A DNA stretch of 64,000 bases from a bacterium HR33 (GCA_002923375.1 BEIJ01000001.1:1485730-1549729); one strand, 5' to 3'. Counted from the first letter of the stretch, positions 33,636 to 43,308 are shown. The notes: generated by a model not told the origin, from the letters alone. Program-made: numbers and translations.

Positions 33636-35798
33636 TCAGTTCCCGATCTCGGCGGCTGCCGCTATAGCTTCCACCAGCAGCTTCCTCGCTCGCTCCAGAG
33701 ACGAAGCCAGGGCCCCTGCCATCCGCCGCGCCGTCTCCACGTCGTTCTGCTCTATCGCCTCCCTCACCCCGGGAAGCGTCTTCACGCCGTACCCGGTGTA
33801 GTAACCCGGGGCATAAATCTGGTGCCGGAACCAAGGACGATCCGGAAGCCCGCCCTCGTCCAAGAACGCCTGCTCCACGCGGGCCATCAGATCATTCAGC
33901 CGCGCCAGGCTTTCCCGGTAACGCCCGTTCTCAGCGGCGGCCAGATCGGAAGCAAGAATCCGGGCCACTTCAGCGTTCAGGGCCTCCGCGGTAGCGCCCA
34001 TCCTCCGGTTCGCCCGGCGCACTCCGGAGAGGTCCAGATCCAACTTCCGGTTCTCGATCTCCCGTTCCAGCTCGTCCAGATAGCGGTCTACGGTTTCTGC
34101 CGTGCTGGCGTAGTCGAACGGCAGGATGTCGGCGTTCGCTAGCCGCAACAGGAACAACCCCACCAGCTCCGCAAGGCGCTCGCCGTAGGCAAATCCCGGG
34201 TCGCCGAACTTGGTGTAGAACCAATGGGTGTCGTACAGCGAGTGGTAGATGCCGTTACCCGACTCGAAGCCGAGGTTCACAGAGGGGATGCCGAGGTGAT
34301 CCAGGAAGACCGTGTAATCGGATCCGGAACCGAGGGCCCCGATTCGCACCTGTACCGTTCCGTCCACCCGGACGAGATCTTGGGGTCCCGCTTTGGCCCT
34401 CCAGGAATCGAACACCGTTGCGGAGCCGTCGGGCATGCGGACCGCCTTGGTAACCTCGTTTATGAAAGGCTGGAGCGAGTGGCTGCCGCCGGCATCGAAG
34501 TCGCCCGCGGTATAGCTCTCCCGGTTGAGGTAAACGATGAGGTCCTGCTTGAGCTCGGCGGCGAACTCTTCGCCGTACTCGGTGGAACCGATCAGGCCCT
34601 GCTCTTCTGCATCCCAGCTTGCGATCGCTATCGAGCGCTTGGGGCGCGCGCCGCTTTGCGCCAACTGTCCCAGGGCGCGTGCGGTCTCCAGCAGGGAGAC
34701 CGCACCGCTAATCGGGTCGCGCGCGCCGAAGGTCCATGCATCGCGATGACCTCCGGCCATTATCACCTTCTCCGGCCGCTCGCTGCCTTTAAGCACTCCG
34801 ATCACGTTCACGATGGGTCGTACCGACCAGTCGGAGCGTAGCCTGATGCGCACTCGAGCCGGTCCCGGACCGATGTGGTAGGTGATGGGCAGCGCGCCGC
34901 GCCAGCCTGCAGGTGCGACCGGGCCGGCTAGGTTGCGCAATATGGGCAGGGCATCTCCGTAGGAGATCGGAAGCACCGGGATTTTCTGCAGGGTCGGTGT
35001 CTCCGACAGCGGAATCCTTTCCGCGCCCGGCTTCGAAGGTCTCCCCGGCGTCTGCGGATCCCCGGGATAAAGCGGCATGTCCATCACCGAACCGCGCTGC
35101 ACTCCCCACTCGGGCCGCCACTTGCCTTCCGGCATCACGTCTCCCTGAGCATAGCCGTCGTCTTCCGGATCGGAGTATATGAGGCACCCTATCGCACCCC
35201 GCTCCGCCGCAAGGCGCGGCTTGATTCCCCGCCAGCTGCGACCGTAGCGCGCTATGACGATCTTTCCCGCCACCGAGATCCCCAGCGAGTCCAGAACGCG
35301 GTAGTCTTCCGGAATTCCGTAGTTGACGTACACCACCTCCGCGGTAACATCGCCGTCGGCGGCGTAAGCGTTGTACGGCGGTAAGGCGCCCCGCTTTCGG
35401 GTGTCGGGATCCGGGTCCAAGGGGGGTTCGTTCAGCCTCAGCTCGTAGCGCTCGGGCGCCAGCAGAGTCACCCGCCTTTCCACCGGCCAGGGAAGGAGGA
35501 CCTCGTAGCGGTTCATTAAAACGGAGTCGAAACCGAATTCCCGCAGCCGAGCTGCGATATACTCCGCCGTCCGATGATTGGCCGGCGTTCCCGCATGATG
35601 CGGCTCCGCTGTCAGGGCCCGATGGTATACCGCCATCCGGTCGCCTGACGGAAAGCCGATGATCCTCGCTTCCAGCGCGCGTTGCCGCTGGGCCGACGAG
35701 GGGCCGAAGCCCATGATCGCAACATCCTGAGCCCGAGTCCCGCCGGCGCTCAGGAGTGCCAACACTCCTAATGCCAGAATCGAGTGATGGTACCGCAC
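33636..35798 (-). CDS. M28 family peptidase with transferrin-receptor-like dimerisation domain
   Basis: A 720-aa protein from GTG 35798 with GGAGG five bases upstream. A signal peptide (ILALGVLALLSAGGTRAQ) is followed by a PA domain (VAGKIVIARYGRSWRGIKPR, GAIGCLIYSDPEDDGYA), the M28 catalytic domain (metal motifs GGHRDAWTFGARDPISGAV, WDAEEQGLIGSTEY, LGSGSDYTVFLDHLGIPSVN) and the C-terminal dimerisation domain. This order is that of glutamate carboxypeptidase II/NAALADase-type enzymes, which release C-terminal acidic residues from peptides or folates. It is divergent from an AbgB-like hydrolase gene, which suggests related substrates. Confidence 0.92.
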   Translation of the reverse strand: MRYHHSILALGVLALLSAGGTRAQDVAIMGFGPSSAQRQRALEARIIGFPSGDRMAVYHRALTAEPHHAGTPANHRTAEYIAARLREFGFDSVLMNRYEVLLPWPVERRVTLLAPERYELRLNEPPLDPDPDTRKRGALPPYNAYAADGDVTAEVVYVNYGIPEDYRVLDSLGISVAGKIVIARYGRSWRGIKPRLAAERGAIGCLIYSDPEDDGYAQGDVMPEGKWRPEWGVQRGSVMDMPLYPGDPQTPGRPSKPGAERIPLSETPTLQKIPVLPISYGDALPILRNLAGPVAPAGWRGALPITYHIGPGPARVRIRLRSDWSVRPIVNVIGVLKGSERPEKVIMAGGHRDAWTFGARDPISGAVSLLETARALGQLAQSGARPKRSIAIASWDAEEQGLIGSTEYGEEFAAELKQDLIVYLNRESYTAGDFDAGGSHSLQPFINEVTKAVRMPDGSATVFDSWRAKAGPQDLVRVDGTVQVRIGALGSGSDYTVFLDHLGIPSVNLGFESGNGIYHSLYDTHWFYTKFGDPGFAYGERLAELVGLFLLRLANADILPFDYASTAETVDRYLDELEREIENRKLDLDLSGVRRANRRMGATAEALNAEVARILASDLAAAENGRYRESLARLNDLMARVEQAFLDEGGLPDRPWFRHQIYAPGYYTGYGVKTLPGVREAIEQNDVETARRMAGALASSLERARKLLVEAIAAAAEIGN

Positions 35799-35844
35799 CG
35801 CTACCTCCTGCTCGGATAATGAAGGTGGAATGCTCCGGGGTAAG

Positions 35845-35868
35845 TTGACACGAGTTCGCCCGTTGCGC
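35845..35868 (+). promoter_or_regulatory. Possible promoter of the AbgB-like gene
   Basis: A perfect TTGACA (35845-35850) lies about 110 bp before the start at 35962, with a weak -10 candidate CACACT after 18 bp at about 35869. Only the -35 box is convincing. Confidence 0.3.
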
Positions 35869-35961
35869 CACACTATGGCTACGACAAGAAAAGTGGGTCG
35901 CCGCCCCGCCGGCGGCTCTTCCGTACCGCTTGGCAGTTCACATCAAGAACCGGAGGTGCAG

Positions 35962-37410
35962 ATGAAAGTTGTCGCTTCTCTGGCCGCTACCGCATGTCTG
36001 GCGATGGGGTCGGTGCTGGCGGCGCAAACCACGGAAACCGAGCGCGCCGCGGCTCGGGACGTGGTGCGCCAGATAGAGGAGCTCCAGGCCAGGCTCAAGC
36101 CAACGCAAGTCGCTCAGCGCATGGCGTCGCGCCGCGACGCGGACCGAGACCGGATTTTTCAGCGCGTCGAGGAGCTGTGGGTCAACTCGATGCGCGACCT
36201 TTCGGATTGGATCGGTAGGAATCCGGAAGTGGGATTTCAGGAGTTCAAGGCCGTGGACACCCTGACCGCGGTACTGCGGGCCCACGGGTTCAAAGTGGAG
36301 CGCGGTGTGGCCGGGCTGGAGACCGCCTTTGTCGGAACCTGGGACTCACCTGCCGGAACCGACGGCCCCACCCTGGGCGTGATCGTCGAGTACGATGCCC
36401 TCAGAAGCACCACCCAGCCGTTCCACGGCTGCCAGCACAACGCCCAAAGTCCGGTCGGCTTCGCCGCGGCTTTCAGCATAGCCGAATACATGAGGGACAA
36501 GAACCTCAAAGGCCGGATCAAGGTGTTCGGGACACCGGCCGAAGAGGTGGGTCCCCCGTCCAAGGTCACCATGTGGGAGGCGGGGGTTTTCCGGGGCACC
36601 GACATATTGGTGCGAAGTCACGGATCGGCGTCCACCGGAAGGAACAAAGCCGGCTTCGGCGTCTGCTGCCTCAACATCAACGAGGTGAAGTACATCTTCA
36701 AAGGGCGTTCCGCCCACCAGCGCGCTTCCTGGTTCGGCCGCAACGCCCTCACCGCTGCGGTCATGTTCTACACCGCGGTCGATCATCTGCGGCCCAGCTT
36801 TAGACCGGAAGCCTCCATCCAGGGGGTCATACCGGAGGGTGGGATCGCACCTAACGTCGTCCCCGAGCGCGCCGTGGTGGACTACTACATTCGTTATCCG
36901 GACGAGGTCTATCTTGAGCATATCGACTCCATGATGGCCAACGCGGCCCGCGCAGCCGCCCTCGCCACCGGTACCGAGGTGGAAATCCAGAACTACGGCC
37001 GCTACCGCGACGGCATCACCCTGGGAACGCTGGAAGAACTGGTCTTTGCCTACGCTCAAGCGCTGAACGCGCCCAACATAAATCCCGAACCCGAACGGCC
37101 CGCCGGATACGAGGAGACGGGCTTCGTCACCCGCGAGATTCCCGGAGTGGGCGTGAGCGTCTTCAGCTCTCCCGCTCCCGGCCACTCCTTGGAGCGCTGG
37201 TACGACTCGATGAAGCCGGTAGGCCATACGGGATTCCTATTGGACGCCAAGATCATGGCGGCAGTGCTGTATCACTTCCTCACGGACGCTCGGTTCCGCG
37301 AAATGGTGAAGGAGGAACACCGCACCATGGCGGGACTGTTCGACCAGTATCTGGAGAGCCTGAGAAAGGCCTACGCTTCCGAGATCGGCGGCGGGAGAGT
37401 GGGGCGGTAA
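35962..37410 (+). CDS. Exported M20 family amidohydrolase, AbgB-like
   Basis: A 482-aa protein from ATG 35962 with GGAGG five bases before it. A signal peptide (VVASLAATACLAMGSVLAAQ) precedes an M20D-type domain: RNPEVGFQEFKAVD, VIVEYDALRSTTQPFHGCQHNAQ, FGTPAEEVGPPSK, SHGSAS, FKGRSAHQRASWFGRNALTA and a terminal HSLERWYDS. The motif set is that of AbgB/AbgA-like p-aminobenzoyl-glutamate hydrolases and N-acyl amino acid amidohydrolases. The divergent M28 neighbour cleaves glutamyl bonds, so a joint role on gamma- or alpha-glutamyl compounds is possible. It is 20 bp before the MDR dehydrogenase gene. Confidence 0.88.
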   Translation: MKVVASLAATACLAMGSVLAAQTTETERAAARDVVRQIEELQARLKPTQVAQRMASRRDADRDRIFQRVEELWVNSMRDLSDWIGRNPEVGFQEFKAVDTLTAVLRAHGFKVERGVAGLETAFVGTWDSPAGTDGPTLGVIVEYDALRSTTQPFHGCQHNAQSPVGFAAAFSIAEYMRDKNLKGRIKVFGTPAEEVGPPSKVTMWEAGVFRGTDILVRSHGSASTGRNKAGFGVCCLNINEVKYIFKGRSAHQRASWFGRNALTAAVMFYTAVDHLRPSFRPEASIQGVIPEGGIAPNVVPERAVVDYYIRYPDEVYLEHIDSMMANAARAAALATGTEVEIQNYGRYRDGITLGTLEELVFAYAQALNAPNINPEPERPAGYEETGFVTREIPGVGVSVFSSPAPGHSLERWYDSMKPVGHTGFLLDAKIMAAVLYHFLTDARFREMVKEEHRTMAGLFDQYLESLRKAYASEIGGGRVGR

Positions 37411-37430
37411 CACCGTCCGGCGTTTTAGAA

Positions 37431-38528
37431 ATGCCCGCTAGAGCCGCCGTAATGGTTGCGCCCGAGCAAGGGCTCCAGGTCTGGGAGCTGAGAGCTCCTG
37501 ACTTGGAGCCCGGCTCGCTTCTGCTCGAAACCGTAGCCAGCGAAGTCTGCGGCACGGACGTGCACCTGTGGCACGGCCGGCTCTCCGGCGTACCCTATCC
37601 CATAATCCCGGGACACGTGAGCGTGGGCCGGGTGCTGGAGACCCGGAGCGTAGATCGCGATGCCCTGGGTCAATCTCTCGCGCCCGGCGATCTGGTCACA
37701 TTTTACGACGTGCACGAGGTCTGCCACCGCTGCTGGTTCTGTCTGGTGGCGCGGCAGCCGAACCGGTGTCCCCAGCGCAAAGTCTACGGGATCACCTACT
37801 CGGCCAAAGACGGGCTGCTGGGAGGTTGGTCCGAGCGAATCTATCTCAAGCCGGGAGTGAAGGTCGTAAAAATTCCTCCGCCTTTGGACGCGGAGGACGT
37901 GATCGGCGGAGGCTGCGGCCTGTTCACCGGTTTCGCAGCCGTAGAGCGGGCCGGCGTGAGATTGGGGGATACCGTCGTGGTGCAGGGCGCCGGGCCGGTT
38001 GGGTTATCGGCCGCAGCCTTCGCTTCTTTGAGCGGGGCCGAAAAGGTGATCGTAATCGGCGCCCCGCAGGCTCGCCTCGAGCTTGCTCGCGCGCTGGGTG
38101 CGGACCTCTCGCTGCTTTTGGACGAAAGCTCGCCGCGGGATAGAAAAGCAGAGGTGCTCGATGTGACCGAGGGCCGGGGTGCTGATGTGGTGATAGAAGC
38201 TGCCGGAAATCCCGAAGCCGTAGCCGAAGGATTCGAGCTGTTACGGGACGGTGGCATCTACGTCATCGCCGGCCATTATACCGACGTGGGATCGGTCACC
38301 GTGAACTTTCACCACGCGGTCAATCGGAAACACGCCGATGTGCGGGGCCAGTGGGGTACCGAGTTTCATCATCTCTACAAAGCGCTCAGACTGCTCGCCA
38401 AGTACAAAGAGCGCCTGCCGTTCAGGCGGATAATCGGAGCTCGTTATCCGCTGGAACGGGCGCAGGACGCTCTTCAGGACGTAGAAAGGTTGCGCGTCAC
38501 CAAGGCAGTGATAGCTCCGCGATCCTGA
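37431..38528 (+). CDS. Zinc-dependent medium-chain alcohol dehydrogenase family protein
   Basis: A 365-aa MDR-family protein. Catalytic zinc region CGTDVHLWHGRLSG with PIIPGHVSVG. Structural zinc loop CHRCWFCLVARQPNRC (four Cys, with the usual Gly after the first Cys replaced by His). Rossmann motif VVVQGAGPVGLSAAAFA. It oxidises or reduces an alcohol, polyol or aldehyde with NAD(P); the substrate is not predictable. Its 3' end overlaps the convergent gene 38497-39690 by 32 bp. Confidence 0.9.
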   Translation: MPARAAVMVAPEQGLQVWELRAPDLEPGSLLLETVASEVCGTDVHLWHGRLSGVPYPIIPGHVSVGRVLETRSVDRDALGQSLAPGDLVTFYDVHEVCHRCWFCLVARQPNRCPQRKVYGITYSAKDGLLGGWSERIYLKPGVKVVKIPPPLDAEDVIGGGCGLFTGFAAVERAGVRLGDTVVVQGAGPVGLSAAAFASLSGAEKVIVIGAPQARLELARALGADLSLLLDESSPRDRKAEVLDVTEGRGADVVIEAAGNPEAVAEGFELLRDGGIYVIAGHYTDVGSVTVNFHHAVNRKHADVRGQWGTEFHHLYKALRLLAKYKERLPFRRIIGARYPLERAQDALQDVERLRVTKAVIAPRS

Positions 38529-39690
38529 ATATCATCCCCGGCGTGCGGCGGAACTTCAGGCCGTCGTGGCCGGCGGGAAGCAGCGCGGGAATGGGTGCCG
38601 GCAGGTCTAGGTCAACGCGGCCGGCTCTGACGCTGAGCAGCGCCGGACTCCCGCTTTGCGACATTGCGGGGCCGGAATCTTCACCGCGGGAGAGGCTTAC
38701 TCCGGCTCCAAGTCCGAGAGCGCTGGTGACCAGGGGGATGGCGAACACAGCCCGGTCGTCATCGATCTCGAAAAGCAGGTCGATTCCGGCCCCCACCAGC
38801 CCTCCCGCCAGCCCTATGGCGCTGATCAAGCGGTAACGTCCGGGGCTCCATCCCAACCTGGGTGCGCCCAAAGCGGAGGCGAGCAGGGCGGCATTTCCTG
38901 CCAGGAGGGCGGCGGTGAGCGCCGCATCTTCGCCGGGATTCGGGTCCAGGGCCAGAGTGCTGGCGATTCCGAACCACGTGCCCCACAGCGAAGCGAGCTC
39001 GAACGCGGTGGAGGTGGCCGGTTCGATCTCCCGGGTGCGGGCCAGCGCGGCTCCTGCCACGATTCCGGTCAAGCCGCCCACGATAGCTGCAGTGACGGGC
39101 GCCTCCTCCGGAGTTTCTTCTTGGTCGAAGCAAGCGCCTCCTTCGGGCGGGCAGAAGGTGTGCCTGCGCTTGCCGATGTCCAAGACTTCGCGCCAGCCGA
39201 TCCCCTGCCAGGTGCCCCAGATGCTCCCCCAGCGGATGGCGCGCGCTTGGCCTACGCTCATCGGTCCCGATCGCCCAAAGGCGCGGGCGGCCAGTAAGCC
39301 GGCCGGCGCGCCGGTAAGGAAGCCGAGCCCGTAGGGGCTTGGCTCATCGGCACCCAAAGCCCAGGGCACCGCCAGGCCGAGCCAGCCGCCGTAGATCGCG
39401 CCCCAGACGACGAGCTCCACCCGGCCGCTGCGGGATAGGTCCTGGCGCAGCATCGATCTCAGTTTTTCGCCGGCTTGGTCCGCGGCAGTGGTTCCCGGAT
39501 ACTGCTGCACTACGAACCGCAACAGGCTCTCAGCCAGGCGCGACTCTCCAGCAGCTTCTGCCCGAAGTGCGGCTCGGTACAGGACCATCGCCGTGTCGGA
39601 CGCGGTCTGCTGTGCTGCCGCGGCGGCATCCGTGACCGCCAAGGTACAAGCCAGTGCCAAGGCCGTGCTGAAGCTCCAACCGATCTTCAT
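38497..39690 (-). CDS. Unknown exported membrane protein with N-terminal TPR-like segment
   Basis: A 397-aa protein. A signal peptide (ALALACTLAVTDAAAAAQ) is followed by a short helical repeat-like part (ALRAEAAGESRLAESLLRFVVQQYPGTTAADQAGEKL) and then a Gly/Ala-rich region with several weak membrane-like segments alternating with WGTWxGI-type motifs (WGAIYGGWLGL, WGSIWGTWQGI, LWGTWFGIAS). The recurrence of WGxxxGxxxGI suggests an internally repeated beta or helical membrane domain, perhaps outer-membrane. No family recognised. Its last 32 bp overlap the convergent dehydrogenase gene. Confidence 0.72.
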   Translation of the reverse strand: MKIGWSFSTALALACTLAVTDAAAAAQQTASDTAMVLYRAALRAEAAGESRLAESLLRFVVQQYPGTTAADQAGEKLRSMLRQDLSRSGRVELVVWGAIYGGWLGLAVPWALGADEPSPYGLGFLTGAPAGLLAARAFGRSGPMSVGQARAIRWGSIWGTWQGIGWREVLDIGKRRHTFCPPEGGACFDQEETPEEAPVTAAIVGGLTGIVAGAALARTREIEPATSTAFELASLWGTWFGIASTLALDPNPGEDAALTAALLAGNAALLASALGAPRLGWSPGRYRLISAIGLAGGLVGAGIDLLFEIDDDRAVFAIPLVTSALGLGAGVSLSRGEDSGPAMSQSGSPALLSVRAGRVDLDLPAPIPALLPAGHDGLKFRRTPGMIFRIAELSLPW

Positions 39691-39769
39691 AAGTCTCTGC
39701 CCTCCGTGGGTCCGAAGACCGCAGGCAAGACTAATGGCTGCGAGTCAAGCGGAGATCAAGCGAGGCGGA

Positions 39770-39798
39770 TTGACCTTCGGCTTCGGGGTTGCTAGCAT
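39770..39798 (+). promoter_or_regulatory. Sigma-70-type promoter of the cytochrome oxidase operon
   Basis: TTGACC (39770-39775), 17-bp spacer, TAGCAT (39793-39798, 4 of 6). It lies about 75 bp before the ctaC start. A GC hairpin (CCCGGC/GCCGGG, about 39821-39837) is within the leader. The start codon itself has no clear Shine-Dalgarno sequence. Confidence 0.55.
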
Positions 39799-39873
39799 GG
39801 TACAACCTTTTTGAACCTTGCCCGGCGCGCTGCCGGGGCGATTCACTGACAGCCGAATCTTAAAAAACGATAA

Positions 39874-40905
39874 ATGCATTTTCACCGCGTGCCGCTGGTT
39901 GCCGCGATCGGATCCATATCGCTCGTTTTGTTCCTGGTGGCGTGTGGAGGCCCGTTTCCCCAGTCTGCCCTCCATCCTACCAGCGATTTCGGCTACGCTC
40001 TGGACGATCTGTTCCGCACCATCTTCTGGCTGGCTCTGGGCGTTTTTGTCGTAGTCGAATCGCTCTTGGTCTATGTCATCGTTCGCTACCGTGCCCGGCC
40101 GGGACAGCCCCCTCCTCCTAGAGTTCACGGCAACACCTTGCTGGAGGCGGCTTGGACCTTGGCGCCCGCCGTTATTTTGATGTTCGTAGCGGTGCCGACC
40201 ATTCAGACAGTGTTTCGCACCGACGGCTCGGCGCCCGAGGGGGCGCTGGAGATCGACGTCATAGGCCATCAGTGGTGGTGGGAGTACCGCTATCCTGAGT
40301 ACGGAATAGTCACGGCCAACGAGCTTCATGTGCCCCGGGGCCGCCCGGTGGTTCTCAAGCTCACTTCGGCGGACGTGATTCACAGTTTTTGGGCCCCGCG
40401 GATCGGGGGGAAGCGGGATGCGATCCAGCGGCGCCAGAACCGCTTGGCCTTCACCGCGGACTCGGTGGGTGTCTTCATGGGCCAGTGCGCCGAGTTTTGC
40501 GGGGAATCGCACGCGCGAATGGGGCTCAGGGTGCTGGTCCAGGATTCCTCCGATTTTGCGGCCTGGGTGGCGGCCCAGACGGCTCCTCCGGTGCCCGAGG
40601 ATTCTCTGACCGAGCTGGAGCGCAGGGGTCTGGAAGAGTTCCGGGAGATCAGGGACCCGGCCAGCAATTCGTGCATCGCGTGCCATGCGGTGCAGGGAAT
40701 CTCAGCGGGAGTGCTGGGACCCAATCTGACTCACGTGGCCAGCCGCGGTACGATCGCCGCCGGGATGTTGCCCAACGATTCGGCGAATCTGGCGCGCTGG
40801 CTGCGGGATCCTAAGGCGATAAAACCGGGGAGCAAGATGCCGGCAATCGGGCTGAGCACCGACGAGATCGAGGCTCTGGTGGCGTACCTTAGGCGTCTGA
40901 GATAG
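39874..40905 (+). CDS. ctaC: Cytochrome c oxidase subunit II with C-terminal cytochrome c domain
   Basis: A 343-aa lipoprotein (SLVLFLVACGG) with two membrane segments. The CuA domain is shown by HQWWWEYRYPEYG and the site CAEFCGESHARM. It ends in a fused class I cytochrome c with heme motif CIACHAVQG and axial Met in GSKMPAIG. The fusion marks a caa3-type oxidase. It takes electrons from a cytochrome c or directly from the bc complex and passes them through CuA to subunit I. First gene of the operon ctaC-ctaD-ctaE-ctaF. Confidence 0.95.
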   Translation: MHFHRVPLVAAIGSISLVLFLVACGGPFPQSALHPTSDFGYALDDLFRTIFWLALGVFVVVESLLVYVIVRYRARPGQPPPPRVHGNTLLEAAWTLAPAVILMFVAVPTIQTVFRTDGSAPEGALEIDVIGHQWWWEYRYPEYGIVTANELHVPRGRPVVLKLTSADVIHSFWAPRIGGKRDAIQRRQNRLAFTADSVGVFMGQCAEFCGESHARMGLRVLVQDSSDFAAWVAAQTAPPVPEDSLTELERRGLEEFREIRDPASNSCIACHAVQGISAGVLGPNLTHVASRGTIAAGMLPNDSANLARWLRDPKAIKPGSKMPAIGLSTDEIEALVAYLRRLR

Positions 40906-40913
40906 CGGGAGCT

Positions 40914-42722
40914 ATGGCAACGGCAGTCGCGGAAGTAAAAGCAGAAAAGGCCTCGCTGGGCTCCACGTTGTGGAGCTGGCTTACCACCACCGATCACAAG
41001 AGGATCGGAATACTGTACGGAGTCACCGCCTTCGTTTTCTTCCTAATCGGAGGCTTGGAGGCTCTGATAATTCGAGCGCAACTGGCGCACTCGGGAAACG
41101 ATCTGGTGAGCGCCGAGACCTTCAATCAGCTGTTCACCATGCACGGCACCACCATGATCTTCCTGGCGGTGATGCCGCTGTCGGCCGCTTTCTTCAACTA
41201 CATCGTGCCGCTCCAGATCGGGGCCCGGGACGTGGCGTTCCCTAGACTCAACGCGTTCAGCTACTGGGTCTTTCTGTTCGGCGGCTTGTTGCTCAACGCG
41301 AGTTTCCTCTTCGGCGCCGCTCCGGATGGAGGATGGTTCGGATATCCGAATCTCACTTCCAAGCAATACTCGCCGGGCCTGAACATCGATTTCTGGGTGA
41401 TCGGACTCCAGGTGCTCGGCATAGCCTCCTTGGCCGCCGGATTCAACTTTGTGGTCACCATCATCAACCTCCGGGCCCCGGGCATGCGGATGATGCGGCT
41501 GCCGGTCTTCACCTGGATGACGCTGGTGACTCAGTTCCTAGTCATTACCGCCTTCCCGGTGATTACGGTGGCTCTGGTGTTCCTAATGTTCGACCGGTTC
41601 TTCGGAACCACCTTCTACTCTACCGCCGCCGGAGGAGATCTCCTCCTGTGGCAGCACCTCTTCTGGCTCTTCGGGCATCCCGAAGTGTACATACTGATTC
41701 TTCCGGCTATGGGGATAGTCTCCGAGGTGCTGCCCACTTTTTCCCGGAAACCGCTGTTCGGCTATGCGGTGGTGGTGTATTCGGGACTGCTGATCGGAGT
41801 TATGGGGTGGGGCGTGTGGGCCCACCATATGTTCGCCGTAGGGATGGGGCCGATCGCCGACTCGGTCTTCAGCGCCACGACCATGCTGATCGCGATCCCG
41901 ACGGGAGTGAAGATATTCAATTGGCTGGCCACGATGTGGGGAGGGCAGGTGCAGTTCCGTACTCCCATGCTCTTTGCCCTCGGCTTCATCGCCATGTTCA
42001 TAATCGGCGGCCTGTCCGGCGTGATGCACTCTTCGGCCGCAGCGGATCTCCAGCAGACCGACACCTACTTCGTGGTGGCCCACATTCACTACGTGCTCTT
42101 TGGAGGTGCGATCCAGGGGATCTTCGCCGGGATCTACTACTGGTGGCCTAAGATTACCGGCCGGCTGATGAACGAGAAGCTGGGGAAGTGGCATTTCTGG
42201 CTCAGCTTCATAGGCATGAACCTGGCTTTCTTCCCGATGCACTTCATCGGCCTGTTGGGGATGCCCCGGCGGATCTATACCTACAGCCCCGAGTTGGGCC
42301 TCGACACATTGAACTTGGTGTCGACTGTCGGCGCCTTCTTGATCGGAATCTCTGTTTTGATCTTCATCTACAACGTGTGGTGGACCCGGCGGCACGGCGA
42401 GGTGGCGGGGAACGATCCCTGGCGGGCGGCTACGTTGGAGTGGACTATCCCTTCGCCTCCGCCGCCCTACAACTTCTCGGTTATACCGGAGGTGGTCAGC
42501 CGGCTGCCCCGGTGGTCCGTGACCCAGATGAAAGCGATCCCGGAGGTTCCGCCGGAGCCGATCCATCTGCCCGGCGGATCGTACTGGCCCGTGGTTACCG
42601 CCTTCGGGATTCTGGTGATGGCGGCCGGGGCGCTGCTGCACTCACTGTGGGTAGTACTGCTTGGAGGGGCCGTCCTGGTGGTGGGGATCTACGCCTGGGC
42701 CTTCGAGCCGTTTGAGGTGTGA
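40914..42722 (+). CDS. ctaD: Cytochrome c oxidase subunit I
   Basis: A 602-aa protein with twelve or more membrane segments, carrying the binuclear-centre His residues: MHGTTMIF for low-spin heme and the CuB motif WLFGHPEVYILILPAMG, with WAHHMFAVGM and HIHYVLFGG for the heme ligands. The GHPEVY Glu marks an A-type oxidase with a K/D-pathway proton entry. Reaction: reduction of O2 to water coupled to proton pumping in the inner membrane. GGGAG precedes the ATG, nine bases after ctaC. Confidence 0.96.
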   Translation: MATAVAEVKAEKASLGSTLWSWLTTTDHKRIGILYGVTAFVFFLIGGLEALIIRAQLAHSGNDLVSAETFNQLFTMHGTTMIFLAVMPLSAAFFNYIVPLQIGARDVAFPRLNAFSYWVFLFGGLLLNASFLFGAAPDGGWFGYPNLTSKQYSPGLNIDFWVIGLQVLGIASLAAGFNFVVTIINLRAPGMRMMRLPVFTWMTLVTQFLVITAFPVITVALVFLMFDRFFGTTFYSTAAGGDLLLWQHLFWLFGHPEVYILILPAMGIVSEVLPTFSRKPLFGYAVVVYSGLLIGVMGWGVWAHHMFAVGMGPIADSVFSATTMLIAIPTGVKIFNWLATMWGGQVQFRTPMLFALGFIAMFIIGGLSGVMHSSAAADLQQTDTYFVVAHIHYVLFGGAIQGIFAGIYYWWPKITGRLMNEKLGKWHFWLSFIGMNLAFFPMHFIGLLGMPRRIYTYSPELGLDTLNLVSTVGAFLIGISVLIFIYNVWWTRRHGEVAGNDPWRAATLEWTIPSPPPPYNFSVIPEVVSRLPRWSVTQMKAIPEVPPEPIHLPGGSYWPVVTAFGILVMAAGALLHSLWVVLLGGAVLVVGIYAWAFEPFEV

Positions 42723-42728
42723 GCTGGC

Positions 42729-43298
42729 ATGACACACTATACCGCCACCGGATTGGATAGCAGGAAGCTCGCTTTCTGGGCCTTCATAGGCTCGGAGTGC
42801 CTTCTTTTCGGTTCGCTGATCTCCACCTACCTGGTTTATAAAGGCAGGAGCGTCAGAGGGCCCACTCCCCAGGAGATCCTCAACATTCCCCTCACCTCGG
42901 TCAGCACGTTCGTACTGCTCACCTCTTCTCTGGCAATGGTGTTGGCGCTGGCCGCCGTCGCCAGGGGCGACAAGCTGTGGAGTCGGGTGTGGCTCTTCAG
43001 CACCGCCTTTTTGGGATCGATCTTCCTGGGCTTCCAAGCGTACGAATTCACCGAGTTCGTGCACAACGGGCTCACCATTACTACCAACCTGTTCGGTTCA
43101 ACGTTCTACACCCTTACCGGCACCCACGGAGCTCACGTCGCCGTGGGTGTGATCTGGCTGCTGACGCTGCTGGTCAGATCGTTTCAGGGCAAGCTGGGAC
43201 CCGACAAGGCGCTGAACGTGGAAATAGCGGGTCTTTACTGGCACTTTGTAGATGTGGTGTGGATCGTGATCTTTACCGTCGTTTACCTCATTCAGTGA
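42729..43298 (+). CDS. ctaE: Cytochrome c oxidase subunit III
   Basis: A 189-aa five-segment membrane protein, the short form of subunit III. Family signatures: KLAFWAFIGSECLLFGSLIS, FYTLTGTHGAHVAVGVIWLL and GLYWHFVDVVWIVIFTVVYL. It stabilises the oxidase core. It starts six bases after ctaD. Confidence 0.94.
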   Translation: MTHYTATGLDSRKLAFWAFIGSECLLFGSLISTYLVYKGRSVRGPTPQEILNIPLTSVSTFVLLTSSLAMVLALAAVARGDKLWSRVWLFSTAFLGSIFLGFQAYEFTEFVHNGLTITTNLFGSTFYTLTGTHGAHVAVGVIWLLTLLVRSFQGKLGPDKALNVEIAGLYWHFVDVVWIVIFTVVYLIQ

Positions 43299-43308
43299 CG
43301 ATCGGCCT

